A stretch of 64,000 nt of DNA from Palsa-504 sp963808315 (GTDB lineage Bacteria > Actinomycetota > Actinomycetes > Streptosporangiales > Streptosporangiaceae): positions 128,984-192,983 of the forward strand of contig CAWEFK010000011.1 in the NCBI GenBank assembly GCA_963808315.1. Direction: 5' to 3'. Below, piece after piece: positions 20,520 through 29,666 of this stretch. Under the pieces are notes generated by a model, which ran no database searches, was not told the origin of the DNA, and saw only the letters and a list, made by a program, of their open reading frames with translations. The position numbers and the translations under genes are program-made. Each line of letters starts with the position of its first letter. Position 1 is the stretch's first letter.

Positions 20520-23368
20520 GCCCGAGCGAGCCGGAGGGGCCCGGTGCCGCCTGGACTGAGGAGCGAGGAACGAGCGACGAGGGAAGGCGGTACCTGAAGG
20601 GGCCCCGGAGGCGAGCGGGCCAGCACAGCACGCTCGCCCTGGCCCTGCTGGTCTGCGGGTGCGTGTTCGCCGCCATCGCCGGGCCGGCGCTCAGCCTGCA
20701 CACCCGGTCCCAGGCGCTGCGCCAGACGCTGGCCGGGCTGGCCGCCACGGACAAGACCGTCCAGGTCAACGGGAACTGGGGTGACTTCACCGACACCCTG
20801 CAGACGGCCGGGACGGTGCCCGACCTGGCGGTGCTGCCCGTGGGGATCGTGGATCAGTCGATGGACCAGCTCAGCAGCGGGTTCAGGGCCATGGGGCTGC
20901 CGCTGGCGGCCGGGAGCTGGTTCGGGCTGAACTCCATCCCGCTGCCGGTCCCTGGGGCGAAGCCCAAGACCCACGCCGGGGGGATCCCCAGGTTCGAGGT
21001 GACCTACGTGAACGCGCTGGCCAGCAACGCGCAGCTGGTGACGGGCAGCTACCAGGGCACGACGTCACCGGCCGGAACGCTGCTGGTCGCGGCCACCACC
21101 CAGACCGCGGCCCTGTTCGGCCTGCACCCGGGCAGCCACCTGACGGTGGTCAGCTCGAACGGCCCGCTCAAGCTGACCGTCACCGCGATCGTGCGTCAGC
21201 GCAACCCCGGCTCCGCGTTCTGGACCCAGGTTTCCACCGTGGGCATCCCCAGCCTGGACTACCCGCCCAGGGGCGGCATACCGTACTGGATCGCCGGGGT
21301 CTTCGCCGATCCCGGCCAGTTCACGGCCATGCAGGTGATGTTCAGCGGGCCCGGCATGGATCTGACCTGGGAGTTCCCGCTTAGCGTCGGCGGTGTCGGC
21401 GCGGATCAGGTCCAGGCGCTGTACGACCGCCTCAACCAGGCCACAGCGGGTGCGGCCCCGCTGACCGGGTCGCTGACGGGGGGCGCGAGCATCGTGGCGG
21501 TGACCACGCCGCTGCTGCCGAGCCTGGCGGCCTTCCTCGCCACCCAGGCGGCCATCCAGACCGTGCTGCTGCTGCTGTTCGTCAGCATGATCGTGACCGG
21601 CGCGGCGGTGATCCTGCTCGCGGCCCGGATGATCGTGCTGCGCCGATCCGCCGAGCTGACCTTGCTGCGGGCCAGGGGCGGATCGCTGCGCCAGATCGCG
21701 GCGCTGATGGCACGGGCCGCGGTCATCGCGGTGGTCCCCGCCACGCTGGCCGGCGCCGGGCTGGCCGTGCTGCTGATACCCGGCGACCCCGCGTCGTCGG
21801 CGCTGGGCTGGTCGCTGGCCGCCGTCACGGTGCTGGCCGCGGTGGCCGGGCCGCCGCTGATCGCGGCCTGGCAGCACCGCCGGCCCGCCCCGGCCGCGAA
21901 CCCGGCCCGGATCACCGGCACCGAGACTCGCCGGCCCCGGATCGCCTGGCGCCGGCCGGTGGCCGAGGTCACCGCCTGCGCCGCCGCGGTGGCGGCCCTG
22001 CTCGTCCTGCACGACCAGGGGCTGCCGGCCGCGGGCGCGGCCAACCTGTACCTCGCAGCCACGCCGGTGCTGCTGGCCATCCCGGTCGTGCTGGTCATGC
22101 TGCGGCTGTACCCGCTGGTCATGCGCGGCCTGCTGGCCGCCTCGGCGCGCAGCGCGGGGGCCACCGGCTTCGTCGCGCTGTCCCGGGCGGCCCGGTCCTC
22201 GCTGACCGGCGTGCTGCCCGCGTTCGGCCTGGTGCTGGCGTTGTCCCTGGCCACCTTCGCCGGGATGGTCAACGGCGGCATCGGCCGCGGTGAGACGGCC
22301 GCGTCCTGGCAGGACACCGGGGCCGACGCGGCCATCAGGCCGGGCCCCGCCTCCGGTCCGATCACCTCGGCCGTGGTCCAGGCCATCGCCGGCGTCCACG
22401 GCGTACAGGCGGTCGCCGCGGTCTGGAACACGAACTGGGTCACCTCAGGCGGCCAGCCGGTCCAGGTGTCCGCCGTCGCACCGGGCAGCTACGCCGCGGT
22501 GGTCGCGGGCACCCCCTTCCCGGCCTTCCCCGCGGCCCGGCTCGGAGCCGCGCCGGGCGCCGGGTCAGGCGGGTCCGGGTCGGGCGGGTCCGGGTCGGGC
22601 GGGCCCGGGTCGGCGGGCCCGGTGATTCCCGTCATCGCCTCCCCGCAGGCGGTTAGCCTGATCGGCACCGGGACGACCCAGCTGAACTCGCTGTACGCGA
22701 TGGGCCCGGTCGACGTGCGGGTGGTCGGCGAGGTGGGCAGCACGTCCGCGCAGACCGCGGGCGGTGCGTTGGTGGTCATGCCGCTGCAGGCACTGCCCGG
22801 GCCCAGCGGCCAGCCCGTGCCCAACCTGATCCTGGTCGCGGGGTCCGCGATCGACGACGCCCAGCTGGCCACCGTCGCGGGCCGGGCGCTTCCGGGCGAC
22901 GACCTCACCCTGCGCACCGCCGCGCTGGCCGCGCTGGCCAGCTCGCCCCTGCAGCACGGCGCGCTGCTCATCATCGTGCTCACGATCGCCGCGGCCGGCG
23001 CGTTCGGCCTGTTCATCGTGATCCTCGGCCTGGCCCTCGGGTCAGCCGAACGCGAGCTGACGCTGGCCCGGCTGACCGTCATGGGCCACGAACGGGCCAC
23101 CCGGCTGGTGCTGGCCGAAGCCATGCCCGCCGTGCTGGCCGCGGTGCTGGCCGGCGGCGTCTGCGCGGTGGTGCTGCCGCACCTGATCGGCTCGTCCATC
23201 GACCTGTCCGCGTTCACCGGCACCGGCGCGCCGGTCGAGTTCGCTCCCGACCTGATCACCCTCGGCCTGCCCGCCGCCGTCACCTGCGTGCTCGCGGTGG
23301 TCATCCTGGCCGCCGACGCCCGGGCGCTTGGCCGCCGGGGCGCCACCGGGCTGCTGCGGGCAAACTAG
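20516..23368 (+). CDS. ABC transporter permease 2, FtsX/MacB type
   Basis: The ATG overlaps the stop of permease 1 (ATGA at 20516). The intact 950-residue protein has the N-terminal helix 'LALALLVCGCVFAAIAGPAL', a large outer domain, helices with 'AARMIVLRRSAELTLLRARGG', and a C-terminal FtsX block ('IVILGLALGSAERELTLARL'). A Gly-Ser-rich insertion ('GSGGSGSGGSGSGGPG', from 15-bp units near 22561-22620) lies in the second outer domain. It is closely similar along its length to permease 3, down to the ending 'GATGLLRAN', so the two are recent paralogues. Confidence 0.87.
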   Translation: MSPSEPEGPGAAWTEERGTSDEGRRYLKGPRRRAGQHSTLALALLVCGCVFAAIAGPALSLHTRSQALRQTLAGLAATDKTVQVNGNWGDFTDTLQTAGTVPDLAVLPVGIVDQSMDQLSSGFRAMGLPLAAGSWFGLNSIPLPVPGAKPKTHAGGIPRFEVTYVNALASNAQLVTGSYQGTTSPAGTLLVAATTQTAALFGLHPGSHLTVVSSNGPLKLTVTAIVRQRNPGSAFWTQVSTVGIPSLDYPPRGGIPYWIAGVFADPGQFTAMQVMFSGPGMDLTWEFPLSVGGVGADQVQALYDRLNQATAGAAPLTGSLTGGASIVAVTTPLLPSLAAFLATQAAIQTVLLLLFVSMIVTGAAVILLAARMIVLRRSAELTLLRARGGSLRQIAALMARAAVIAVVPATLAGAGLAVLLIPGDPASSALGWSLAAVTVLAAVAGPPLIAAWQHRRPAPAANPARITGTETRRPRIAWRRPVAEVTACAAAVAALLVLHDQGLPAAGAANLYLAATPVLLAIPVVLVMLRLYPLVMRGLLAASARSAGATGFVALSRAARSSLTGVLPAFGLVLALSLATFAGMVNGGIGRGETAASWQDTGADAAIRPGPASGPITSAVVQAIAGVHGVQAVAAVWNTNWVTSGGQPVQVSAVAPGSYAAVVAGTPFPAFPAARLGAAPGAGSGGSGSGGSGSGGPGSAGPVIPVIASPQAVSLIGTGTTQLNSLYAMGPVDVRVVGEVGSTSAQTAGGALVVMPLQALPGPSGQPVPNLILVAGSAIDDAQLATVAGRALPGDDLTLRTAALAALASSPLQHGALLIIVLTIAAAGAFGLFIVILGLALGSAERELTLARLTVMGHERATRLVLAEAMPAVLAAVLAGGVCAVVLPHLIGSSIDLSAFTGTGAPVEFAPDLITLGLPAAVTCVLAVVILAADARALGRRGATGLLRAN

Positions 23369-23388
23369 AAAGCTAAGGAGGCACGGCC

Positions 23389-23475
23389 ATGGCCACCATC
23401 GCGGACCTGGGCGCGGAGGCGGCACGAGCGGAGGCGGCACGAGCGGAGGCGGCACGAGCGGAGGACACCGCATGA
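23389..23475 (+). CDS. 28-codon leader ORF derived from an ABC ATPase N-terminus
   Basis: An AAGGAGG ribosome site lies eight bases before the ATG. The peptide starts 'MATIADLGAEAAR' and continues as three Ala-Glu-Ala-Ala-Arg repeats. The start matches 'MATSIADLGAEAAR' of the ATPase at 26273. Its stop overlaps the ATG of permease 3 (ATGA), so it can couple translation into that gene. It looks like a leftover of a duplicated ATPase gene expanded by a 15-bp repeat. Expression is inferred, not shown. Confidence 0.6.
   Translation: MATIADLGAEAARAEAARAEAARAEDTA
23416..23460 (+). repeat. Three 15-bp tandem units inside the leader ORF
   Basis: Units of 'gaggcggcacgagcg' at 23416, 23431 and 23446 are identical. 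Each adds five codons in frame. Confidence 0.85.
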
Positions 23476-26252
23476 GGCGGGTTCCGGGGCTGAGCCGGAC
23501 CGTAGGCGCCGCGACCGGCAGTACGCTCGCGCTGGCCCTGCTGGTTGGCGGCTGCGTGTTCGCGGCGATGGCCGGCCCCGCGATCAGTCAGCACACGCAG
23601 TCCCAGGCCCTCCACCAGACCCTGGCCCAGCTCGGCGACACCACCAAGTCGGTCCAGGTCAGCGCGGACTGGTCCGATTTCATCGGCCAGCAGGCCGCGC
23701 TGGGCGGACCGTCGCAGCACCTGACCCCCGGCGAGCTCGTCACCTCCACCCGCGACCTCGGCCGCGGCTTCGCGGCGCTCCCGCTGCCGCTTGGCGCGGG
23801 CCAGTGGGCTGGCGTGACCACCAGGCTGCTCGACGCCTCGGGGGTAGGACCCCGCGCGCAGGCCGGGGGGAAGCCGGAGCTCGAGGTGGTCTATCGCGAG
23901 CCGCTGACCAGCAACGCGCAGGTCGTGACGGGAAGCTACACGAGCACCGCGGCGCCGGCCGGGATGCTGGCGGTGGCGGTCACCACGCAGATCGCCGCGC
24001 GGTTCGGGCTGCACCCGGGTAGCCGCTTGTCGGTGACGAGCGTGCTCGGCACGGTCCGCCTGTTCGTCACCGCGATCCTGGCCGAACGCGCCCCCGGCTC
24101 GACCTTCTGGACGCAGGACGCCATCGCGGGCACGCCCGCGCTCAACGCCCAGGACTCGCCGCACCCCTACTGGGTCGGCGGCGTCTTCGCCGATCCGGAT
24201 CAGCTCGGCCCGATGCAGAACGCGTTCAACGGTCCCGGCATGGAGATGAACTGGGAATTCCCGCTCAGTGTCGGCGGCATTAACGCCAGCCAGGCGCAGG
24301 GACTGAGCAATGCCCTGAACCGCGCGGTCAACGGGACGCCCGCGCTGACCGGCGCGCTTACGCCCAGCGCCGTCGCGCTGACGGTCACCGCACCGCTGAT
24401 CCCTACCCTGTCGATGTTCCTGGCCACCCAGGCGGCCATCGAAACAGTGCTGCTGCTGCTGTTTGTCAGCCTGGTCGTGGTCGGCGCGACGGTGATCTTG
24501 ATGGCGGTCCGGCTGATCGTCGCGCGACGTGACGGCGAGCTCGCCATGCTGCAGGCCCGGGGCGGGTCGCGGCGGCAGGTCGCCGTGGTGCTGGCGCGGG
24601 CGGCGGCGGTCACGGCCGTCCCGGCCGCGCTGATCGGCGCGGGCCTGGCCATCGCCGTGATCCCGGGCGACGCCTCGTCGTCGGCGACCGGCTGGTCGCT
24701 GGCCGGGATCACGGTTCTGGCCGCGCTGGCCGGACCGCCGCTGATCGGGGCGTGGGAGCACCGCAGGGCCGCCCCGGCTAGAAACCCGGCCCGGATCACC
24801 AGCGCCGATACGGGCCGCGCGGCCGGGGCGAGCCGTGCGGCCGGGGTGAGCCGTGCGGCCGGGGCGTGGCGCCGTCTGGTCGCTGAGGTTACGGCGTGCG
24901 CCGCCGCAGCGGCCGGCCTGATCGTGCTACGCCACCAGGGCCTGGCCGCGGGCGGCGGGATCGACCTGTACCTCGCCGTCACGCCGGTGCTGGTGACCAT
25001 CCCGGTCGTCCTGGTCATGCTGCGGGTGTACCCGCTGGCTGTCCGCGGCCTGCTCGCCGCCTCGGCCCGCGGCCCCGGCGCCGGCGGCTTCGTCGCCCTC
25101 TCCGGGGCGGCCCAGTCCTCGCTGGCCGGGGTGCTGCCCGCGTTCGCGCTCGTGCTCGCGCTCAGCCTGGCCACCTTCGCCGGGATGATCAACGATGGCA
25201 TCAACCGCGGCGAGATCGCGGCGTCCTGGCAAACCACCGGGGCGGATGTGCTGATCAACGCCGGTCCCTCGTCACCTCCGGTCCGTTCGGCCGCGGTACG
25301 GGCGATCGCGGCGGTCCCCGGGGTGCGGCAGGTGACCGCGGTCTGGACCACCAGCTGGGTCACGCCGGACGGTCACCCGGTCACGGTGGCCGCGGTGGAT
25401 CCGGCCGGCTACGCGGCGGTGGTGGCCGGCACCCCGTACCCGGCCTTCGCGGCGGGCAAGATCGGCGCCGCGGGCGGCGCGGGCGGCGCGGGCGCCCTCG
25501 GCGGCACGGTGCCGGTGCTCGCCTCACCGTCCGCCGCCGCCGTCCTCGGCCCGGGGGCAACCCAGCTGACCTCAATGGACCCGATGGGACCGGTCAAGGT
25601 GCGGGTCGCAGGCACCCTGAGCGGCACGCCCGCCCAACCCGGCGGGGGTGCTTTCGTGGTCATGCCGCTGGAGACCCTGCCGGGCCCGAGCGGCCAGCCG
25701 GCGCCCAACATGATCCTGGTCACCGGCTCCTCGATCGACGACGCCCGGCTGACCGCCGTGGCCAACCAGGTGATCCCCGGCAACGACACCGTCTTCCGCA
25801 CCGCGGTCCTCGCCTCGCTGGCCAGCTCGCCGCTGCAGCACGGCGCCGTGCTCGTCGTGGTGCTCACCATCGCCACCGCCGCCGCGTTCGGCTTGTTCAT
25901 CGTGATCCTCGGCCTGGCAATAGGGTCCGCCGAGCGCGAGCTGACCGTGGCCCGGCTGACCGTGATGGGGTACCAACGGCCGGTCAAGCTCGCCCTGGCC
26001 GAAACCATGCCGGCCGTGCTGGCCGCGGTCGTGGCCGGCGCGGTGTGCGCCGTCGTGCTTCCGGACCTGGTCCGCTCCTCTATCGACCTGTCCGCCTTCA
26101 CCGGCACCGGCACCGCGGTCCAGTTCTCACCAAGCGCACTCGCGCTCGGCCTGCCCGCCGCCGCGATCGTCATGCTCGCCCTGGCCACACTGGTCGCGCA
26201 GACCAGGACGCTAAGCCGTCGCGGCGTCACTGGCCTGCTCCGGGCACACTAG
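23472..26252 (+). CDS. ABC transporter permease 3, FtsX/MacB type
   Basis: Start set at the ATG at 23472 ('MRRVPGLSRTVGAATG') because it overlaps the leader-ORF stop and matches the N-terminus of permease 2; an open frame extends further 5' without homology. The intact 926-residue protein has 'LALALLVGGCVFAAMAGPAI' as first helix, 'AVRLIVARRDGELAMLQARGG' between helices and the C-terminal block 'IVILGLAIGSAERELTVARL'. A short 18-bp coding repeat near 24816-24870 encodes 'RAAGVSRAAG'. It ends 'GVTGLLRAH', then a ribosome site leads into the ATPase gene. Confidence 0.87.
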   Translation: MRRVPGLSRTVGAATGSTLALALLVGGCVFAAMAGPAISQHTQSQALHQTLAQLGDTTKSVQVSADWSDFIGQQAALGGPSQHLTPGELVTSTRDLGRGFAALPLPLGAGQWAGVTTRLLDASGVGPRAQAGGKPELEVVYREPLTSNAQVVTGSYTSTAAPAGMLAVAVTTQIAARFGLHPGSRLSVTSVLGTVRLFVTAILAERAPGSTFWTQDAIAGTPALNAQDSPHPYWVGGVFADPDQLGPMQNAFNGPGMEMNWEFPLSVGGINASQAQGLSNALNRAVNGTPALTGALTPSAVALTVTAPLIPTLSMFLATQAAIETVLLLLFVSLVVVGATVILMAVRLIVARRDGELAMLQARGGSRRQVAVVLARAAAVTAVPAALIGAGLAIAVIPGDASSSATGWSLAGITVLAALAGPPLIGAWEHRRAAPARNPARITSADTGRAAGASRAAGVSRAAGAWRRLVAEVTACAAAAAGLIVLRHQGLAAGGGIDLYLAVTPVLVTIPVVLVMLRVYPLAVRGLLAASARGPGAGGFVALSGAAQSSLAGVLPAFALVLALSLATFAGMINDGINRGEIAASWQTTGADVLINAGPSSPPVRSAAVRAIAAVPGVRQVTAVWTTSWVTPDGHPVTVAAVDPAGYAAVVAGTPYPAFAAGKIGAAGGAGGAGALGGTVPVLASPSAAAVLGPGATQLTSMDPMGPVKVRVAGTLSGTPAQPGGGAFVVMPLETLPGPSGQPAPNMILVTGSSIDDARLTAVANQVIPGNDTVFRTAVLASLASSPLQHGAVLVVVLTIATAAAFGLFIVILGLAIGSAERELTVARLTVMGYQRPVKLALAETMPAVLAAVVAGAVCAVVLPDLVRSSIDLSAFTGTGTAVQFSPSALALGLPAAAIVMLALATLVAQTRTLSRRGVTGLLRAH

Positions 26253-26272
26253 TAGGCAAGGAAAGGACACAT

Positions 26273-27208
26273 ATGGCCACCAGCATCGCCGACCTAGGCG
26301 CCGAAGCGGCGCGCCGCCACCGCGACTTCGGGGCAGGCTCGCTGATCGTGTGCGACCGGCTGGTCCGGATCTACATCGCCGCCGGGATCGAGGTCCAGGC
26401 GCTCCAGGGCCTGGACCTGCTGGTCGCCGAGGGCGAGCTGATCGCGCTGGTAGGCGCCTCGGGCAGCGGCAAGTCGACCCTGATGAACATCCTGGCCGGG
26501 CTGGACACGCCCACGGCGGGCTCGGTGCGGGTGGCGGACCATGATCTCGCGGCGATGAACGCCAGGCAACGGCTGGCCTACCGGCGGCAGGTGGTGGGTT
26601 TCATCTGGCAGCAGACCTCGCGCAACCTGCTGCCTTACCTGACCGCGCGGCAGAACGTCGAGCTGCCGATGCGGCTGGCCGGGCACCCCCTGAGGGACCG
26701 CCGGACGCGTTCGGCCGAACTGCTCGGCTTGCTGGGCCTGGCGGACTGCCTGGACCGCAGGCCGGACCAGCTGTCCGGCGGTGAGCAGCAGCGGGTCGCG
26801 ATCGCGGTGGCCCTGGTCAACGAGCCGAAGGTGCTGCTCGCCGACGAACCCACCGGCGAGCTTGACACGGCCACCGCGGCCGAGGTGTTCGGCGCGCTGC
26901 AGACGGCGAACTCCGAGCTCGGCGTGACCGTGCTGATCGTCACGCACGACCCGGCGGTGTCGTCGGTGGTGCGCCGGGTCGTCGCGATCAGGGACGGCCG
27001 GACCAGCACCGAGACCCACCGGCAGGCGACCACCGGCGACGACGGCGAGCTGGCCCAGCACGCGGTGGAGTACGCGGTGCTCGACCGGGCCGGCCGCCTT
27101 CAGCTGCCGAAGGACATGACCGAACCCCTCGGCATGCGCGAGCTGGTCCGGCTCGAAGCCGAACCCGACCATATCGGCGTCTGGCCCGACCAGCGGAACC
27201 CCTCATGA
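26273..27208 (+). CDS. ABC transporter ATP-binding protein A (LolD/MacB family)
   Basis: An intact 311-residue ATPase with Walker A 'GASGSGKST', Q-loop 'FIWQQTSRNLLP', ABC signature 'LSGGEQQRV', Walker B 'VLLADEPTGELD' and switch His 'IVTHD'. A 50-residue C-terminal extension rich in charged residues ('LVRLEAEPDHIGVWPDQ') follows the fold, as in many actinobacterial partners of three-permease loci. It should power one or more of the upstream permeases in the cytoplasmic membrane. The stop overlaps the start of ATPase B (ATGA at 27205). Confidence 0.9.
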   Translation: MATSIADLGAEAARRHRDFGAGSLIVCDRLVRIYIAAGIEVQALQGLDLLVAEGELIALVGASGSGKSTLMNILAGLDTPTAGSVRVADHDLAAMNARQRLAYRRQVVGFIWQQTSRNLLPYLTARQNVELPMRLAGHPLRDRRTRSAELLGLLGLADCLDRRPDQLSGGEQQRVAIAVALVNEPKVLLADEPTGELDTATAAEVFGALQTANSELGVTVLIVTHDPAVSSVVRRVVAIRDGRTSTETHRQATTGDDGELAQHAVEYAVLDRAGRLQLPKDMTEPLGMRELVRLEAEPDHIGVWPDQRNPS

Positions 27209-27921
27209 CGCCGGCCCAGAGCACGCCAGCCCAGAGCACGGGGGCGCCGAGCACGGTGGCCGTCACCGAGGTGACCCGCACCTTCGGCCACGGCCGGGCC
27301 TCCACCCAGGCCCTGCGCGGCGTGTCCTTCACCGTGGCTCCCGGCCAGCTGGTCGCCCTGCGGGGCCGGTCCGGGTCGGGGAAGACCACGCTGCTCAACA
27401 TCGTCGGCGGCCTGGACCGGCCGGACAGCGGCCGCGTCCAGGTGGCCGAGCACGACGTGACCGCGATGTCGGACGCCGAACGGCTGCAACTGCGGCGCAG
27501 CTCGGTGGCGTTCATCTTCCAGTCGTTCGGCCTGATCCCGATCCTGTCCGCGGCGGAGAACGTCGGCGTCCCGCTGCGGATCGCCGGCCGGCCCGCCCGG
27601 GAGCGGGAGGAACGGGTCGCTCTGATGCTGGACATCGTCGGCCTCGGCGACCACGCCAAGCAGCGGCCGGGCGAGCTGTCCGGCGGCCAGCAGCAGCGGG
27701 TCGCGATCGCCCGGGCGCTGGCCGGGAGCCCGGAGGTGCTGCTCGCGGACGAGCCCACCGGCCAGCTCGACTCCGAGACGGCCAAGCAGATCATGCGGTT
27801 GCTGCGCACCGTGGTGCAGTCCGAGGGGGTGACCGCCCTGGTCTCCACCCACGACCCGAACCTCATCAGCATCGCCGATTCCGTCCTAGACCTAGAAGAC
27901 GGAAAAATCAAAACTCCCTGA
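27205..27921 (+). CDS. ABC transporter ATP-binding protein B (LolD/MacB family)
   Basis: An intact 238-residue ATPase with Walker A 'GRSGSGKTT', Q-loop 'FIFQSFGLIP', signature 'LSGGQQQRV', Walker B 'VLLADEPTGQLD' and His-switch 'VSTHD'. The N-terminus carries a short 'AQSTPAQSTGAPST' repeat, encoded by duplicated bases, before the fold begins at 'VTEVTRTFGHG'. With ATPase A it gives the operon two different ATPases for three permeases, so a heterodimeric motor is possible. Confidence 0.9.
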   Translation: MTPAQSTPAQSTGAPSTVAVTEVTRTFGHGRASTQALRGVSFTVAPGQLVALRGRSGSGKTTLLNIVGGLDRPDSGRVQVAEHDVTAMSDAERLQLRRSSVAFIFQSFGLIPILSAAENVGVPLRIAGRPAREREERVALMLDIVGLGDHAKQRPGELSGGQQQRVAIARALAGSPEVLLADEPTGQLDSETAKQIMRLLRTVVQSEGVTALVSTHDPNLISIADSVLDLEDGKIKTP

Positions 27922-27923
27922 CG

Positions 27924-27937
27924 CCGAACGGCCCGTG
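27924..27937 (-). promoter_or_regulatory. Shared 14-bp motif, copy 3 (minus orientation)
   Basis: Reading on the minus strand this is 'cacgggccgttcgg', also found upstream of the MmcQ-like gene and of the universal stress gene. Here it lies just after the ATPase B stop and precedes no minus-strand gene. Confidence 0.4.
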
Positions 27938-27974
27938 CTGCGTGCCGTGGATCTCCCGCGAGCACCGCCCGCCT

Positions 27975-28190
27975 GGGGAACCCGCCCCGAGCCCTGCGCG
28001 ATCCGCTTACTGCGCCGGCTCGTTGGACACCACGCGTCACCACCGCCCCATCCGTGTTCCCGGATCACTTCCGTTCCGGCAGCTGTGAGCTTTTGTGGTG
28101 GATTCGGGCTTGGTGGAGACTTTTGTGCATCATAGTACCCACAAGTCTTCACAAAGCCTGAAACTACCAAGATCTTTGTTCGATTGGGCC
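27975..28190 (+). repeat. ~216-bp foldback repeat, copy A
   Basis: It matches the reverse complement of 54544-54760 over its whole length with most positions identical. The core 28103-28162 forms a long imperfect hairpin of about 25 pairs around 'catcatagta'. Indels between copies are not multiples of three, so it is not a coding sequence. Confidence 0.85.
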
Positions 28191-28331
28191 CGCCGGCGCC
28201 AAGCCCGGATCCCGCGCTGCCCCGCCCGCCTCATCGCCCACGCCAGGCGCCACGGCCGACCGACTGTCCCGCCGATGCGGGGGCAGGCCCGCCTGATCCC
28301 CAAGGCTGCAGGCCGGTCATACGATCGTCGC

Positions 28332-28745
28332 GTGACCGACTACGCCGATGGCGCGGCCTTGATCGACGATCCTCGGGTGCTCCGCATCGCCGTCAACGAC
28401 AACGGCGAGCCGCTGATCGACGTCAGGACGATGCCCGCGCTGAGCGTGGATCTCACCAGGACGGACGTCCAGCAGCTATCTGACCAGCCATTCCAGGTGC
28501 GGGCCGGGGTCGCGGCCAAGCTCGCCACCGCTCAGAGCCTCCTGCCGGACGGCTATCAGCTCCAGATCAAAGAGGGCTGGCGCCCGATTTGGGTCCAGCG
28601 GCACCTGTGGGACCTGCATCTGGACGAGCTCCGGTCCAGCCGACCCGGCCTCAGGCCGGAGCGGCTTGAGCGCGAGAACGCGCGCTTCTTCGCACCGCCC
28701 CGCATCGGGCCGCCGCACAGTACCGGAGGCGCGGTTGATATGGCG
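28332..28745 (+). pseudogene. D-Ala-D-Ala dipeptidase (VanX-like), 3'-truncated
   Basis: From the GTG at 28332 the frame reads a VanX/DdpX-type start: 'LIDVRTMPALSVDL', then 'VRAGVAAKLATAQSLLPDG', 'IKEGWRPIWVQRHLW' and 'HSTGGAVDM'. The last contains the His and Asp zinc ligands of the Ser-x-His-x-x-Gly-x-Ala-x-Asp motif. Homology stops there, where the frame runs into the 3' end of the opposing aminotransferase. The distal catalytic Glu/His region (ExWH) is absent. It lies 140 bases after repeat copy A. As read it cannot be active. Confidence 0.72.
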
Positions 28746-28756
28746 GGCGGGGCGGG

Positions 28757-29657
28757 TCACGCCACGGGGGTGCCGGTGGTGGCGGTGAGGTCGGCGTACA
28801 GGGCGGTCAGGCGCTTGGTGAGGGGGCCGGGGGTGCCGTCGCCGATGGTGCGGCCGTCGACGCGGATGACGGGGGCCAGGCCGCCCATGGTGCCGGTGAC
28901 GAACACCTCGGTGGCCGTGTACAGCTGCGGGAGGGTGTAGTCGCCGGGCCGGCAGGCGATCCCGTCCGCGGCGGCCAGCTCAAGGACGGCGGCCCGGGTG
29001 ATGCCCTCCGGGCAGGAGACGGTGGTCGGGGTGGCCAGCATCCCGCCGGTGACCAGGAAGATGTGCGTGGCGTTGGTCTCGGCGATGAAGCCCCGCGGGT
29101 CGAGCATGACCGCGTCGTCGGCCCCGGCCACGTTCGCCTCGATCTTGGCCAGGATCGACGGCAGCAGGTTGTTGTGGTGGATCTTCGGGTCCAGGCAGTC
29201 CGGCGCGGGGCGGCGCACGCTCGCGGTGATCAGCGTGATCCCGGCGGCATCGTAGACGGGATCCTTGAACTCGGCCAGCACGATCAGCGTCGGGCCGGCC
29301 GGTTCAGCCGGGGATCCATGCCGGAGGTGAGCTTGACCCCGCGGGTCAGCGTCAGCCTGATGTGCACGCCGTCCCGCATGCCGTTCGCGGCCAGGGTTCG
29401 CCTGATCTGCTCGGTGATCTCCTCCTCCGACGGGACCGGGCCGAACGCCAGGGCCTGCGCGGAGTCGCGCAGCCTGGCCAGGTGCTCGGCCAGCCGGAAG
29501 ATCTTTCCCTGGTGCAGGCGCAGGCCTTCCCAGACCGCGTCGCCGCCCTGGACGAGCCGAGTCGAACGGGCTCACCCCGGCCTGGTCGCGGTGGCTCAGC
29601 GTGCCGCCCACGTTGATCGACGAGGTCGCGGTTACGCTCATCGAAGACTTGCAGCAT
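28757..29657 (-). CDS. PLP-dependent aminotransferase class IV (BCAT/DAAT-like), frameshifted
   Basis: The start at 29657 ('MLQVFDERNRDLV') has an ideal TAGGAGG site five bases upstream. Three frame changes (near 29613, 29560 and 29300) separate 'INVGGTLSHRDQAGVSPFDS', a middle part with 'WEGLRLHQGKIFRLAEHL', and the C-terminal half with the PLP Lys in 'DPKIHHNNLLPS' (expected position) and 'DPRGFIAETNATHIFLV'. Class-IV aminotransferases act on branched-chain or D-amino acids. It is translationally close to the upstream sulfotransferase-like gene. Confidence 0.8.
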
Positions 29658-29666
29658 CAGAACCTC

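Noticed and set aside
17237..23368. A single 2043-residue open frame covering permeases 1 and 2
   Set aside because: It is produced by frame changes in permease 1; an ATGA overlap at 20516 and clear N-terminus of permease 2 show two genes.
27892..28170. Peptide 'VKTCGYYDAQKSPPSPN' in repeat copy A, echoed as 'VKTFGYYDAQKSPPSPN' in copy B
   Set aside because: It looks like a conserved protein, but indels between copies break the frame within a few codons and copy B stops early; the similarity follows from the DNA repeat.
28095..28331. Upstream in-frame extension of the VanX-like gene from 28095
   Set aside because: The extension is mostly inside the foldback repeat and has no homology; the GTG at 28332 matches the family start.
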